NCBI GenBank assembly: GCA_023391815.1
Contig: JAEWAF010000120.1
Location: 1 to 38,774 of the forward strand
Source of the DNA: Pseudomonadota bacterium
Lineage (GTDB): Bacteria > Pseudomonadota > Gammaproteobacteria > Steroidobacterales > Steroidobacteraceae
DNA: 38,774 nucleotides
Direction: 5' to 3'
Within the stretch, counting starts at the first letter, position 1. Each line of letters begins with the position of its first letter. The position numbers and the translations under genes were made by a program. This document shows positions 27,546-38,774 of this stretch, piece after piece. Below the pieces are notes generated by a model. It saw only the letters and a program-made list of their open reading frames with translations, was not told the origin of the DNA and did not search any database.

Positions 27546-27709
27546 GCATTCTGTTCGTTTTGATTCCGCTCAGCCTGGCGCTGGTGGTGTTCGCGGGCTG
27601 GGGTTTTTTCTGGGCCGTGAACGCCGGTCAGTTCGACGATCTGGAATCGCCGGGCTGGGACGCTCTGCGCGACGATGCGCCAGCCGACAAATCGAATCAC
27701 GATGCCTGA
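27542..27709 (+). CDS. ccoS: cbb3 oxidase maturation protein CcoS
   Basis: A 55-residue single-helix protein. The N-terminal helix (about 3-26) is followed by FFWAVNAGQFDDLESPGWD, the conserved CcoS signature. It starts within an ATGA overlap with ccoI and overlaps the next gene by 8 bp. CcoS is required for proper insertion of cofactors into the oxidase in organisms where it was studied. Confidence 0.95.
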   Translation: MSILFVLIPLSLALVVFAGWGFFWAVNAGQFDDLESPGWDALRDDAPADKSNHDA

Positions 27710-28415
27710 CGTTACCGCCGCCATCGGCTTGTCCGCTGCGTTCATTGCGGGCGTTGCCGGCAGCGCTCATTGTTTCGCCATGTGCGGTGGGCTAGCGGGC
27801 GCTCTCGGCATGCGAGCACGTACCACCGCCACCAGTCCTGGCAGCGCATTCAGCAATGCGCTCTCTTATCACCTCGGCCGGCTGAGCGGATATGCGATGG
27901 CAGGCGCGATCTGCGGCTTGATCGGCGCCAGTCTCCAGGCTGTGCTCGATCTCGCCCGCATCGGAGCGACTTTACGCATTGCCAGCGGTGTGCTGTTGGT
28001 CCTGATCGCCTTGCGCATGCTATCGCCCTGGAATCCATTGCGTTGGCTGGAAGCGTTGGGTGCCAGGTTCTGGCGTCGCTTGCAGCCGTTCACGCTCGGC
28101 ACCGGCAAATTGACCGGCCACACGCACGCGATCGCACTCGGCTTTCTGTGGGGCTGGCTGCCGTGCGGACTGGTGTATTCGATGTTGTTGTTCGCGGCGC
28201 TGAGCGGCCATGCAGCGAGCGGAGCGGCGATTCTTCTTGCCTTCGGTCTCGGCACGCTGCCCTCGATGCTGACCAGCAGTGTGCTCGCCTCTCAAATGCA
28301 ACGTTTCCTCAAGAACCGCTGGCCGCGATTCGCGAGCGGCGCGCTATTGCTGTTGTTTGGCGCGTGGATGATCTGGGTCTCGATCCCCACGGTAGGTCAC
28401 GCTCATCATCACTGA
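27702..28415 (+). CDS. SafE/TauE-like membrane protein of the cco operon
   Basis: A 237-residue membrane protein of the sulfite-exporter TauE/SafE-like (UreH/DsbD-type) family, with about six hydrophobic helices. The first helix carries SAHCFAMCGG (Cys24 and Cys28), a cysteine/glycine motif suggestive of metal handling, and the C-terminus ends in GHAHHH. Genes of this family commonly follow ccoS and are thought to affect copper or cytochrome maturation, but the function is not shown here. ATG 27702 lies within ccoS (8-bp overlap). Its 3' end overlaps the opposing SulP gene by 7 bp. Confidence 0.85.
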   Translation: MPDVTAAIGLSAAFIAGVAGSAHCFAMCGGLAGALGMRARTTATSPGSAFSNALSYHLGRLSGYAMAGAICGLIGASLQAVLDLARIGATLRIASGVLLVLIALRMLSPWNPLRWLEALGARFWRRLQPFTLGTGKLTGHTHAIALGFLWGWLPCGLVYSMLLFAALSGHAASGAAILLAFGLGTLPSMLTSSVLASQMQRFLKNRWPRFASGALLLLFGAWMIWVSIPTVGHAHHH

Positions 28416-30055
28416 GCCGCGTTCCGGTTGAGGCGCGCCAGCGCCGCTTCGAGATTCTCACAAAAGTTTTCCGGGCCGATCAGCTCGACGATGCCGGCCC
28501 GGCGCAGCTTGCCCGCGACCCGTTCGTTGGCACCGGTCAACATCACGCGCACCTTACGTCGCTGCAGACCTCGTATGACTTCCTCGAGCGTTTGCAGGCC
28601 GGTGATGTCCATGAACGGCACCCAGCGCAACCGGATGATGAGCACCTCCGGATCGGTGCCGGTGCTCGCCAGCGCACGCTCGAAATTCTCGACGGCCCCG
28701 AAAAAGAACGGCCCTTCGACTGCGAACGCCAGCACTCCGGGCGGAAAGCTCAGCCCACGGTGCGCGAACTCACGACTGAGGTCCTGATGGGTTTGCTGTT
28801 GTACTTCCACGCTGCTCGCCATCCGGCGCAGAAAGTGCAACGTTGCGACAATCACACCGATGTTGACCGCGACGACCAGATCGACGAACACCGTGAGCCC
28901 GAATGTCACCAGCAGTACGACCACGTCGGCCGGCGGCGCCCGTCGAACCATTTTGACGACGTGGCCCGCTTCGCTCATGTTCCATGCGACCACGAACAGA
29001 ATGGCAGCCAGCGCGGCCAACGGGATGTGCACGGCCAAGGGCGCGAGCGCGAGCACGATGAGCAGCAGCGTCACCGCATGGGTGATGCCTGCGAGCGGGC
29101 TGGTGCCCCCATTGCGCACATTGGTCGCCGTTCGCGCCAGCGCCCCGGTCGCCGCGAACCCGCCGAACAACGGTGCAGCCACGTTGGCGATGCCCTGACC
29201 GATCAATTCCTGATTCGAATCGTGACGAGTGCCCGCCATGCCGTCCGCGACCACGGCCGACAGCAACGATTCGATCGCACCCAGCATCGCGATGGTGAAC
29301 GCGGGCCCGATCAGCTCGATCACGCGATCCACGGTGATCGCCGGCATCTGCAACGAAGGCAGGTCCCGCGGAATGCCACCGAATGCGGAACCGATGGTGG
29401 CCACGCCTTCAATATGAAACATCGCCTGCACCAGCGTGGCGAACAGCAGCCCGAGCAGCGGACCCGGCACCCGCTTGAGCGCGGGCACCTTCGGCGCGAA
29501 CAGCACGATCAGCAACGTCGCGACCGCCAGCGCGGTCGTGCCGAGTTGTGCCTGCGGCATCGCCTGCAACGTGTGCCACAGCTTCTCGTGGAAGTGTCGT
29601 CCAGCCACGGCCGGCAAGCCGAAGAAGTCGTGCCACTGACCGACCCAGATGACCACCGCGATACCCGCGGTGAAGCCCAGGATCACCGGATCGGGAATGA
29701 ACTTGATGATGGCACCGAGCCGCGCCATGCCGAGCAGCAGTAACATCACGCCGGCCAGCATCGTGGCGATCTGCAAACCGTCGATGCCGTGTTCGGCGGT
29801 GATGCCCGACAGGATGACGATGAACGCGCCGGTGGGCCCGGCAATCTGCAACCGACTGCCGCCGAACAGCGAGACCAGCAAGCCGGCGACGATGGCGGTG
29901 TAGAGCCCCTGCTCGGGCTTGGCGCCCGAGGCGATTGCGAACGCCATCGCCAGCGGCAGCGCCACCACCCCGACGACGATGCCGGAGACGATGTTTCGTG
30001 CCCAATGGGCGCGTGCCAGCAGACCGGCGCGATGAGCCTCCAGAATAGCGATCAT
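28409..30055 (-). CDS. SulP family anion transporter
   Basis: A 548-residue inner-membrane transporter with about 10-12 helices and a C-terminal cytoplasmic STAS domain (about 430-548). The N-terminal WARNIVSGIVVGVVALPLAMAFAIASG and GLYTAIVAGLLVSLFGGSRLQIAGPTGAF are typical of SulP proteins, which carry sulfate, bicarbonate or carboxylates. The start ATG 30055-30053 follows AGGGAA about 8 nt upstream. The open frame continues to 30343 but without homology. The substrate is unknown; stand-alone bacterial SulP proteins in this family are often bicarbonate or dicarboxylate carriers. Confidence 0.92.
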   Translation of the reverse strand: MIAILEAHRAGLLARAHWARNIVSGIVVGVVALPLAMAFAIASGAKPEQGLYTAIVAGLLVSLFGGSRLQIAGPTGAFIVILSGITAEHGIDGLQIATMLAGVMLLLLGMARLGAIIKFIPDPVILGFTAGIAVVIWVGQWHDFFGLPAVAGRHFHEKLWHTLQAMPQAQLGTTALAVATLLIVLFAPKVPALKRVPGPLLGLLFATLVQAMFHIEGVATIGSAFGGIPRDLPSLQMPAITVDRVIELIGPAFTIAMLGAIESLLSAVVADGMAGTRHDSNQELIGQGIANVAAPLFGGFAATGALARTATNVRNGGTSPLAGITHAVTLLLIVLALAPLAVHIPLAALAAILFVVAWNMSEAGHVVKMVRRAPPADVVVLLVTFGLTVFVDLVVAVNIGVIVATLHFLRRMASSVEVQQQTHQDLSREFAHRGLSFPPGVLAFAVEGPFFFGAVENFERALASTGTDPEVLIIRLRWVPFMDITGLQTLEEVIRGLQRRKVRVMLTGANERVAGKLRRAGIVELIGPENFCENLEAALARLNRNAAQ

Positions 30056-30211
30056 CGAGAATGTTCCCTGAGTATGGGATCGCCCGACATTATGCGGCAG
30101 CTCGCCCGCAAACCCACGGCCAAGGCCCCGCACTACATAAGTGTCAGTCCCTAGTGACGATCCGCGATTCATGCGGGACCCTCGTCCGGGCATAAGGCCT
30201 TTGCCTAAACC

Positions 30212-30241
30212 CGGCTCGGAACGGGTATTCATACCGAGCCG
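30212..30241. repeat. Nested palindromes between divergent genes
   Basis: An 8-bp inverted repeat CGGCTCGG (30212-30219) and CCGAGCCG (30234-30241) partly overlaps an internal palindrome GGTAT-TC-ATACC (30224-30235). The two structures compete for 30234-30235. They lie in the 237-bp spacer between the SulP gene and the triple-PAS kinase gene and could be an operator or attenuating hairpin. Confidence 0.5.
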
Positions 30242-30292
30242 TTGTGACAGCGGCCCGCGCCGTTGACACGATTTTTGTCCGATAGTCGACGT

Positions 30293-32776
30293 ATGCCATT
30301 GTCCGCTTTCATCGGTGCCGGCTCGCTGTCTCAGCGCCGGCACACGCAGATGCAGGGCAAGCCCCTGCCGCGGACCTGGTATCGGCCCCTGCAGCTGCTG
30401 TGCTCGCTACTGGCGCGCCCGTTCGTCGGCGCGTTGCAAAGGCGTGCACGCGAGCTGGAGAGCGAGCTCGAGGTGCTCAACAGTTGCAGCATCGTATCGA
30501 GCACGGACGCCAGCGGCTGCATCACTCACGTCAATGAGCTGTTCTGTCGCATCAGCGGCTACTCGCGCGACGAGCTGATCGGACGCAATCACAGCCTGAT
30601 CAACTCCGGACATCATCCCCGCAAGTTCTTCATGGACATGTACCGGAACATCGCCACCGGTCATCCCTGGCGTGGCGAGATCTGCAATCGGGCGAAGAAC
30701 GGCGAGCATTTCTGGCTGGATATCACCATCATTCCGACCACCGACAGCTCCGGTCGCGTGATCCGCTACACATCGGTGTGCGTCGATATCACGGAACGCA
30801 AGAAGACCGAGGAGATGTTGGTTCGATTGCGTGAGCGTCATGCCCTGGCCATCGCCGGTTCGGGTATCTGCCTGTGGGACTGGGACCTGGTGCGCGACTC
30901 GGTGGAGTTCGACGGCAACTGGGGCGCGATGCTCGGCTATACCGGCGAGGAAGTCGCTCAGACGCCGCGCGACGCATGGAATCGCAGCATGCACCCGGAC
31001 GATCTGGCGAACACGCTGGAGCAGATCGAACGGCACTGTCGGGGCGAGACGCCGCACTTCGAAAGCGAAGCCCGCATGCGTCACAGCGACGGTCACTGGG
31101 TACCGATGTTGTTTCGCGGCTCGGTCAACCACCGGGATCAGAACGGTCTGGCGTTGCGCATCTCCGGCACCGCCATCGAAATCTCTCAGCTCAAACAGGC
31201 GGTGCGCCAGGCGGAGCAATCCGAAGCGCTGCTCAAGACCGTGATCGACCTGTTGCCGCAGCGAGTGTTCTGGAAGGACCGGCAGGGTCGTTTCCTCGGC
31301 GCGAATCGGAATTTCAAAGCCGACGTGGGCGTCGAGCACATCGTCGGCAAGACCGATCAGGAAGTTCCCTGGGCCGGCGCGCAGCCCGACGGCACTGAGG
31401 ACCGGCAGATCATGGAACATCGCCAGCCAGTGCTGAATCACGCGCAACAGCTCACGCGCGGCGATCAGGTCGAATGGCGCACGACCAGCAAAGTGCCACT
31501 CATCGACGCGCGCGGCGAAGTGTGGGGCGTGCTGGGTACGTATCAAGACATCACGCCGTTCAAGATCGCCGAAGCCGAGCTGATCAAGGCGCGTAATGCC
31601 GCCGAGGATGCCAGCAAGGCCAAGAGCGAATTCCTCGCCACCATGAGCCATGAGATCCGCACGCCGATGAACGGCGTCATCGGCTTCACCGAGCTGCTGT
31701 TGCAGACACCGATGAATCCCGAGCAACTCTCGATGGCCAGCACCATTCGCGATTCCGGCCGGGCGCTGATGACCATCATCGATGACATCCTGGATTTCTC
31801 CCGCATCGAGGCCGGGCGAGTTTCGGTCGAGCTCTCGAAGGTCGACGCGAAACGAATCGCGAACGATGTGCTGGCGCTATTGCGCCCTCGTGCCGAAGAG
31901 AAGCAACTGGAGCTCGACGTGCAGTGGCCGCCGCACGTTTCCGCCACGGTGCTCGGCGACGCCGGTCGCTTGCGCCAGGTGCTCGTGAATCTGGCGTCCA
32001 ACGCAATCAAATTCACCGAAGCGGGTCGCGTCACGATTCGTGCTGCGGAAGTCGACGGGATGTTACGACTGGAAGTCGAGGACAGCGGCATCGGCATCGC
32101 AGCCGATCAATTGCCCCGCCTGTTCTCGATGTTCACGCAAGCCGACTCTTCCACCACGCGCAAGTACGGCGGCACGGGACTGGGCCTCGCGATCTCCAAA
32201 CAGCTGGTCGAGCTCATGGGCGGTCAGATCGGCGTGCACAGCCAGGCTGGGAACGGCTCGACGTTCTGGTTCACGCTGCCCTCCGCTCAGCGCAGTGAGC
32301 TGACTGCGACGAATCGAGTGCTCAAACTGGATGCGGGCCTCGAGAGCTCCGATGATAACGTCCCGAATGCATCGCACCCCCGAGTGCTGGTGGTCGAGGA
32401 TCACGCGGTCAATCGCATGCTGGCGACCCGCTTGCTGGCCAAGCTCGGCTGCGAAGTGGAGTTTGCGGAGAACGGTCTGATCGCCTGCGAGCGCACCTTG
32501 CATCAGGACTACGATCTGATCTTCATGGATTGTCAGATGCCGGAGATGGACGGCTTCGAAGCGACGCGCGCCATTCGCGATCGCGAGCAGACAGCGGGCC
32601 GGCGTACACCGATCGTCGCGCTCACCGCCAACGCCATGAGCGAGGATCGCGAGCGTTGTCTGCAGGCGGGCATGGATGATTACATCACCAAGCCCTACTC
32701 CGTCGCCGACTTCGAGCGAACCTTGCAGCGCTGGTGGAGCCCTCAGGCGTTGCCCGCGATGGGCATCGAGAAATAA
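30293..32776 (+). CDS. Triple-PAS hybrid sensor histidine kinase
   Basis: An 827-residue signalling protein. An N-terminal segment with a hydrophobic stretch precedes three PAS domains (about 60-175, 178-300 and 305-420). Then come HisKA with His452 (MSHEIRTPMNG), HATPase (NAIKF, DSGIGI and GTGLGLA) and a receiver domain whose aspartate is in FMDCQMPEMDG near residue 745. PAS1 (WRGEICNRAKNGEHFW) resembles the FAD-binding PAS of Aer/NifL, so redox sensing is possible. The start is uncertain: ATG 30293, ATG 30350 and an upstream TTG all lack a strong ribosome site. The 3' end overlaps the opposing receiver-kinase gene by 34 bp. Confidence 0.88.
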   Translation: MPLSAFIGAGSLSQRRHTQMQGKPLPRTWYRPLQLLCSLLARPFVGALQRRARELESELEVLNSCSIVSSTDASGCITHVNELFCRISGYSRDELIGRNHSLINSGHHPRKFFMDMYRNIATGHPWRGEICNRAKNGEHFWLDITIIPTTDSSGRVIRYTSVCVDITERKKTEEMLVRLRERHALAIAGSGICLWDWDLVRDSVEFDGNWGAMLGYTGEEVAQTPRDAWNRSMHPDDLANTLEQIERHCRGETPHFESEARMRHSDGHWVPMLFRGSVNHRDQNGLALRISGTAIEISQLKQAVRQAEQSEALLKTVIDLLPQRVFWKDRQGRFLGANRNFKADVGVEHIVGKTDQEVPWAGAQPDGTEDRQIMEHRQPVLNHAQQLTRGDQVEWRTTSKVPLIDARGEVWGVLGTYQDITPFKIAEAELIKARNAAEDASKAKSEFLATMSHEIRTPMNGVIGFTELLLQTPMNPEQLSMASTIRDSGRALMTIIDDILDFSRIEAGRVSVELSKVDAKRIANDVLALLRPRAEEKQLELDVQWPPHVSATVLGDAGRLRQVLVNLASNAIKFTEAGRVTIRAAEVDGMLRLEVEDSGIGIAADQLPRLFSMFTQADSSTTRKYGGTGLGLAISKQLVELMGGQIGVHSQAGNGSTFWFTLPSAQRSELTATNRVLKLDAGLESSDDNVPNASHPRVLVVEDHAVNRMLATRLLAKLGCEVEFAENGLIACERTLHQDYDLIFMDCQMPEMDGFEATRAIRDREQTAGRRTPIVALTANAMSEDRERCLQAGMDDYITKPYSVADFERTLQRWWSPQALPAMGIEK

Positions 32777-33957
32777 ACCGTCGCACCGCGCCCTTCGGCG
32801 CCTTCCGCCCAGGTGCGGCCGCCGTGCCGCTGCACGATCCGTCGCACATTGGCCAGCCCGACGCCGGTGCCTTCGAAGTCCTTTTCCGCGTGCAGGCGCT
32901 GGAACACGCCGAACAGGCGATCAGCGTACTTCATGTTGAAACCGACGCCATTGTCCTTGACGTAGTAAACCACTTCATTGTCGCCGACATCGGCACCGAT
33001 CTCGATCTTGGCCGGATCGCGCGGCCGCGTGTACTTCACTGCGTTCGCCAGCAAGTTGACCCACACTTGTTTCATCAGCTGCGGATCGCCCACGGTGTCC
33101 GGGATGGCATGGCGTTCCCAATCGATATGCCTGTCGTTCAACTCCGGCCCCAGTTCCTGGAAGGTTTCGTCGATCAGCTCGCTCATGCGAATGCGCTGAC
33201 GATGCATGGCCGCGCGCCCGATGCGAGAGAACGCGAGTAGATCGTCGATCAATCGCGTCATGCGCAGCGCGGCCTTCTGCACGGTGTGTACATGCCGCCG
33301 TTCTTCCGCATTGAGCTTGGCGCCGGCCGATGCTTCCAGCATCGACACATATGAATGGATATGCCGCAGCGGCATGCGCAGGTCATGCGAGACCGAATGG
33401 CAGAACGATTCGAGGTCGGCATTGGCGGCCAGCAGATCGTCGTTCTTTTCGCGCAATGCGTTGTTCAGCTCGGTGACCTGCTCGGCGATGCGCACGCGCT
33501 CGTTGATCTCCTGCTGCAGCTCGTGGCGCGCCTTGTCGAGTTCAACGAACACCGCCACCTTGGCGCGCAACACCTCCGGCTCGAGCGGTTTCATCAAATA
33601 ATCGACCGCGCCCGCCGAATAGCCGCTGAAAATCATCTCCGCCGTGCGCATCATGCCGGTGAGAAAAATGATCGGCGTGGCCCGCGATCTTTCACGCGCT
33701 CGAATCAACGCCGCGGTCTCGATACCGCTCATGCCGGGCATCTGCACGTCGAGCAGGATCACGGCGAAGTCATGTTCCAGCACGCACTTGAGCGCCTGCT
33801 CGCCGCGTCGGGCGACGATCAGATTCTGCCCCAGTCCTTCCAGCACCGCCTCCAGCGCGTCCAGATTGGCCTGCTCGTCGTCGACCAGCAGAATGTTCGA
33901 TTTGTGGACCGCTTTGGTCATCGCCGGAAATCCTCCGTTGCCGCTGTCGCCGCTCAT
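32743..33957 (-). CDS. Receiver-histidine kinase (REC-HisKA-HATPase)
   Basis: A 404-residue cytoplasmic protein with an N-terminal receiver domain (Asp70 in LLDVQMPGMSG), a coiled linker (about 135-180), HisKA with His191 (SHDLRMPLRHI) and HATPase (NAVKY, DNGVGF and GTGVGLANVRRIV). The catalytic module resembles phytochrome-like kinases. It starts with ATGA overlap on the cheR stop (33957-33954), so it is the last gene of a three-gene operon. The receiver probably takes phosphate from a hybrid kinase and may gate its own kinase activity. The output target is unknown. The gene ends inside the opposing triple-PAS kinase gene. Confidence 0.92.
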   Translation of the reverse strand: MSGDSGNGGFPAMTKAVHKSNILLVDDEQANLDALEAVLEGLGQNLIVARRGEQALKCVLEHDFAVILLDVQMPGMSGIETAALIRARERSRATPIIFLTGMMRTAEMIFSGYSAGAVDYLMKPLEPEVLRAKVAVFVELDKARHELQQEINERVRIAEQVTELNNALREKNDDLLAANADLESFCHSVSHDLRMPLRHIHSYVSMLEASAGAKLNAEERRHVHTVQKAALRMTRLIDDLLAFSRIGRAAMHRQRIRMSELIDETFQELGPELNDRHIDWERHAIPDTVGDPQLMKQVWVNLLANAVKYTRPRDPAKIEIGADVGDNEVVYYVKDNGVGFNMKYADRLFGVFQRLHAEKDFEGTGVGLANVRRIVQRHGGRTWAEGAEGRGATVYFSMPIAGNA

Positions 33958-34789
33958 CGCACCTTGCGATACAGGCGGTGGCGCCGCGACAGCAATTCAT
34001 AATTCGCTTCGTGCCGGGTCAGGTGCAGCGATTCGCTCTGACCCAGCCCGAGAAAGCCCAGCCGCACCAGGCTGTCGCATAACAACTGATGCACGCGGTA
34101 GCGCAACGCCTCGTCGAAATACATCAGCACGTTGCGACAGAAAATCACCTGAAACTCGTTGAACGAGGCATCGCGCGCCAGGTCGTGACGAAACACGGCG
34201 ATCCGATCCAGCACGGCCGGATCGATCACCGCCGAGCTCTTGCCCCGAATGTAATAGTCGGACAGCGCGCGAATGCCGCCCGCCGCTCGATAGTTCTGTT
34301 CGTACTCCTCGAGCGCCGCGAGCGGCAGCACACCGGCGCGCGCCTGCTCCAGCACCGCCTCGTTGAGGTCGGTCGCGTAGATGCGGCAGCGGTCATACAA
34401 GCCTTCTTCCCGCAACAGGATTGCCAGCGAATAGGCCTCCTGACCGGTGGAGCAGCCGGCGACCCACAGCCTTGGATACGGATACGTGCGTAATAACGGC
34501 ACCACGCGCTCACGAAACAGACGAAAGAACGAGGGATCGCGAAACAGGGTCGTGACCCGTAGCATCAGTCGGTCGAGCACGTGCGCGAGGAAACGCGGAT
34601 CGTCACTGATGCGATCGCTCAGCTCGCCGATGCCTGACAAACCTTCGGCGCTGATCACGCTGCGCAGGCGCCGGAGCAAGGCACGCTTACCGTAGCCGCT
34701 CAAGTCCACGCCGCTCAGATCGAACAGCCGGTCCAGGAACTGATGCAACTCCGGTCCGGCGGCGTCATGACCTTGCGCATCCACCGGAG

Positions 34790-34793
<4 letters not shown>
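33954..34793 (-). CDS. cheR: CheR-type protein glutamate methyltransferase
   Basis: A 279-residue SAM-dependent methyltransferase of the CheR family, which methylates glutamates on chemoreceptors. The N-terminal helical domain (FLDRLFDLSGVDLSGY) precedes the SAM motif AGCSTGQEAYS (about 113-123), the acidic motif ATDLN and the conserved CRNVLMYF (about 219-226), so it looks catalytically intact. The start is uncertain: TTG 34793 overlaps the upstream kinase TGA, and GTG 34784 is an alternative. The open frame also runs back to 34886 inside the kinase gene. The stop overlaps the receiver-kinase by ATGA. No CheB, CheA, CheW or chemoreceptor gene is in the window; its substrate is unknown and may be one of the neighbouring kinases. 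Confidence 0.88.
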
Positions 34794-38467
<3,674 letters not shown>

Positions 38468-38763
38468 GTTCCAGTAACTGTTGCAACATCGGCGCCGCCG
38501 CGAATTAGAATCGCGCAGGACGATAGATACGGCCTGTGCCGCTATCAATCGGTAGTTAACGCGCCTACAGCATTCCGCGCGCTCGCAGATAGGTAATTCG
38601 CGGCGGGAACGGGGCCGACCTCGACCTTGCACCGATCATTGCCATGTCACGATCCGTTGCCGCGCCAACCGTGGCAACAGCAACAAAATGGCGTCAGATG
38701 CCTACTTTTTGCGGGGGATGTAAACTGCCGATGCGAGACCGTACATCAGGGAGAGGTGGGGGG
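38468..38763. other. Divergent spacer with GTTGC-type palindromes
   Basis: This 296-bp spacer lies between the large kinase gene and the partial plus-strand gene. It contains the palindrome GTTGCAAC (38480-38487), 13 bp before the kinase ATG, and GTTGCC-N11-GGCAAC (38656-38678). The two share GTTGC half-sites and could bind one regulator. No convincing -35/-10 pair was found. Confidence 0.35.
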
Positions 38764-38774
38764 ATGAATAAAAC
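38764..38774 (+). CDS. Possible start of a further plus-strand gene
   Basis: ATGAATAAAAC at the right edge would begin a protein MNK. It is preceded by a purine-rich GGGAGAGG (38750-38757) and a GGGGGG run, a plausible ribosome site. Only three codons are visible, so no product can be named. Confidence 0.4.

Noticed and set aside
27770..29743. 657-codon plus-strand frame across the SafE-like and SulP genes
   Set aside because: It spans two unrelated real genes on both strands and encodes a low-complexity Arg/His/Gln-rich product.
30263..30268. TTGACA as a -35 box for the triple-PAS kinase
   Set aside because: No acceptable -10 box is found 16-18 bp downstream, and a start there would leave almost no leader before ATG 30293.
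30056..30343. N-terminal extension of the SulP frame
   Set aside because: These 96 codons lack hydrophobic segments or homology and overlap the start of the divergent kinase gene; ATG 30055 has a ribosome site.

Overview
The window is about 39 kb of GC-rich, densely packed chromosomal DNA from a gammaproteobacterium. The tRNA-Tyr, tRNA-Gly, tRNA-Thr, tuf gene order at the left edge is the classical gammaproteobacterial tuf operon. The complete cbb3 oxidase operon, SulP transporter, RecQ, HemN and many two-component proteins fit a free-living, respiratory, microaerobically competent bacterium. A Steroidobacteraceae/Nevskiales-like origin is only a low-confidence guess from overall style. No insertion sequences, phage genes or CRISPR arrays were seen.

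Layout. 1-575 (minus): three tRNAs and the 5' end of tuf, with a clear sigma70-type promoter. 0.7-9.2 kb: mostly housekeeping genes (HDOD-GGDEF protein, glutamate racemase, threonine dehydratase-like enzyme, PilZ protein, MFS transporter, RecQ, FabH-like synthase), with a hairpin-rich repeat cluster at 4587-4741. 9.2-15.9 kb: a stress/low-oxygen-type module. It holds a tandem universal stress protein and a PAS hybrid kinase on the minus strand, and a FixL-like kinase, a FixJ-like regulator and a phosphoketolase on the plus strand. 15.9-18.3 kb (minus): a cyclopropane-fatty-acid-synthase-like methyltransferase overlapping a geranylgeranyl-reductase-type flavoprotein. 18.6-28.4 kb (plus): hemN, then ccoN-O-Q-P, a small two-helix membrane protein, ccoG, ccoI, ccoS and a SafE-like membrane protein; from ccoO onward the genes are coupled by short overlaps. 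28.4-30.1 kb (minus): a SulP anion transporter. 30.3-38.5 kb: a sensory island with a three-PAS hybrid kinase (plus) facing a minus-strand operon of a CHASE3-like/HAMP/GAF hybrid kinase with three receiver domains, a CheR methyltransferase and a receiver-kinase. The first codons of one more plus-strand gene lie at the right edge.

Working together (inference): the centre of the window reads as an oxygen-limitation region. It combines high-affinity cbb3 oxidase with its copper and haem maturation factors, oxygen-independent haem synthesis (HemN), a FixLJ-like phosphorelay joined to phosphoketolase (carbon flow to acetyl phosphate), a universal stress protein and membrane-lipid modification. The least explained parts are the CheR-kinase operon that lacks CheB and chemoreceptors, the unnamed two-helix protein in the cco operon combined with the absence of ccoH, and the CFA-like methyltransferase/flavoprotein pair.
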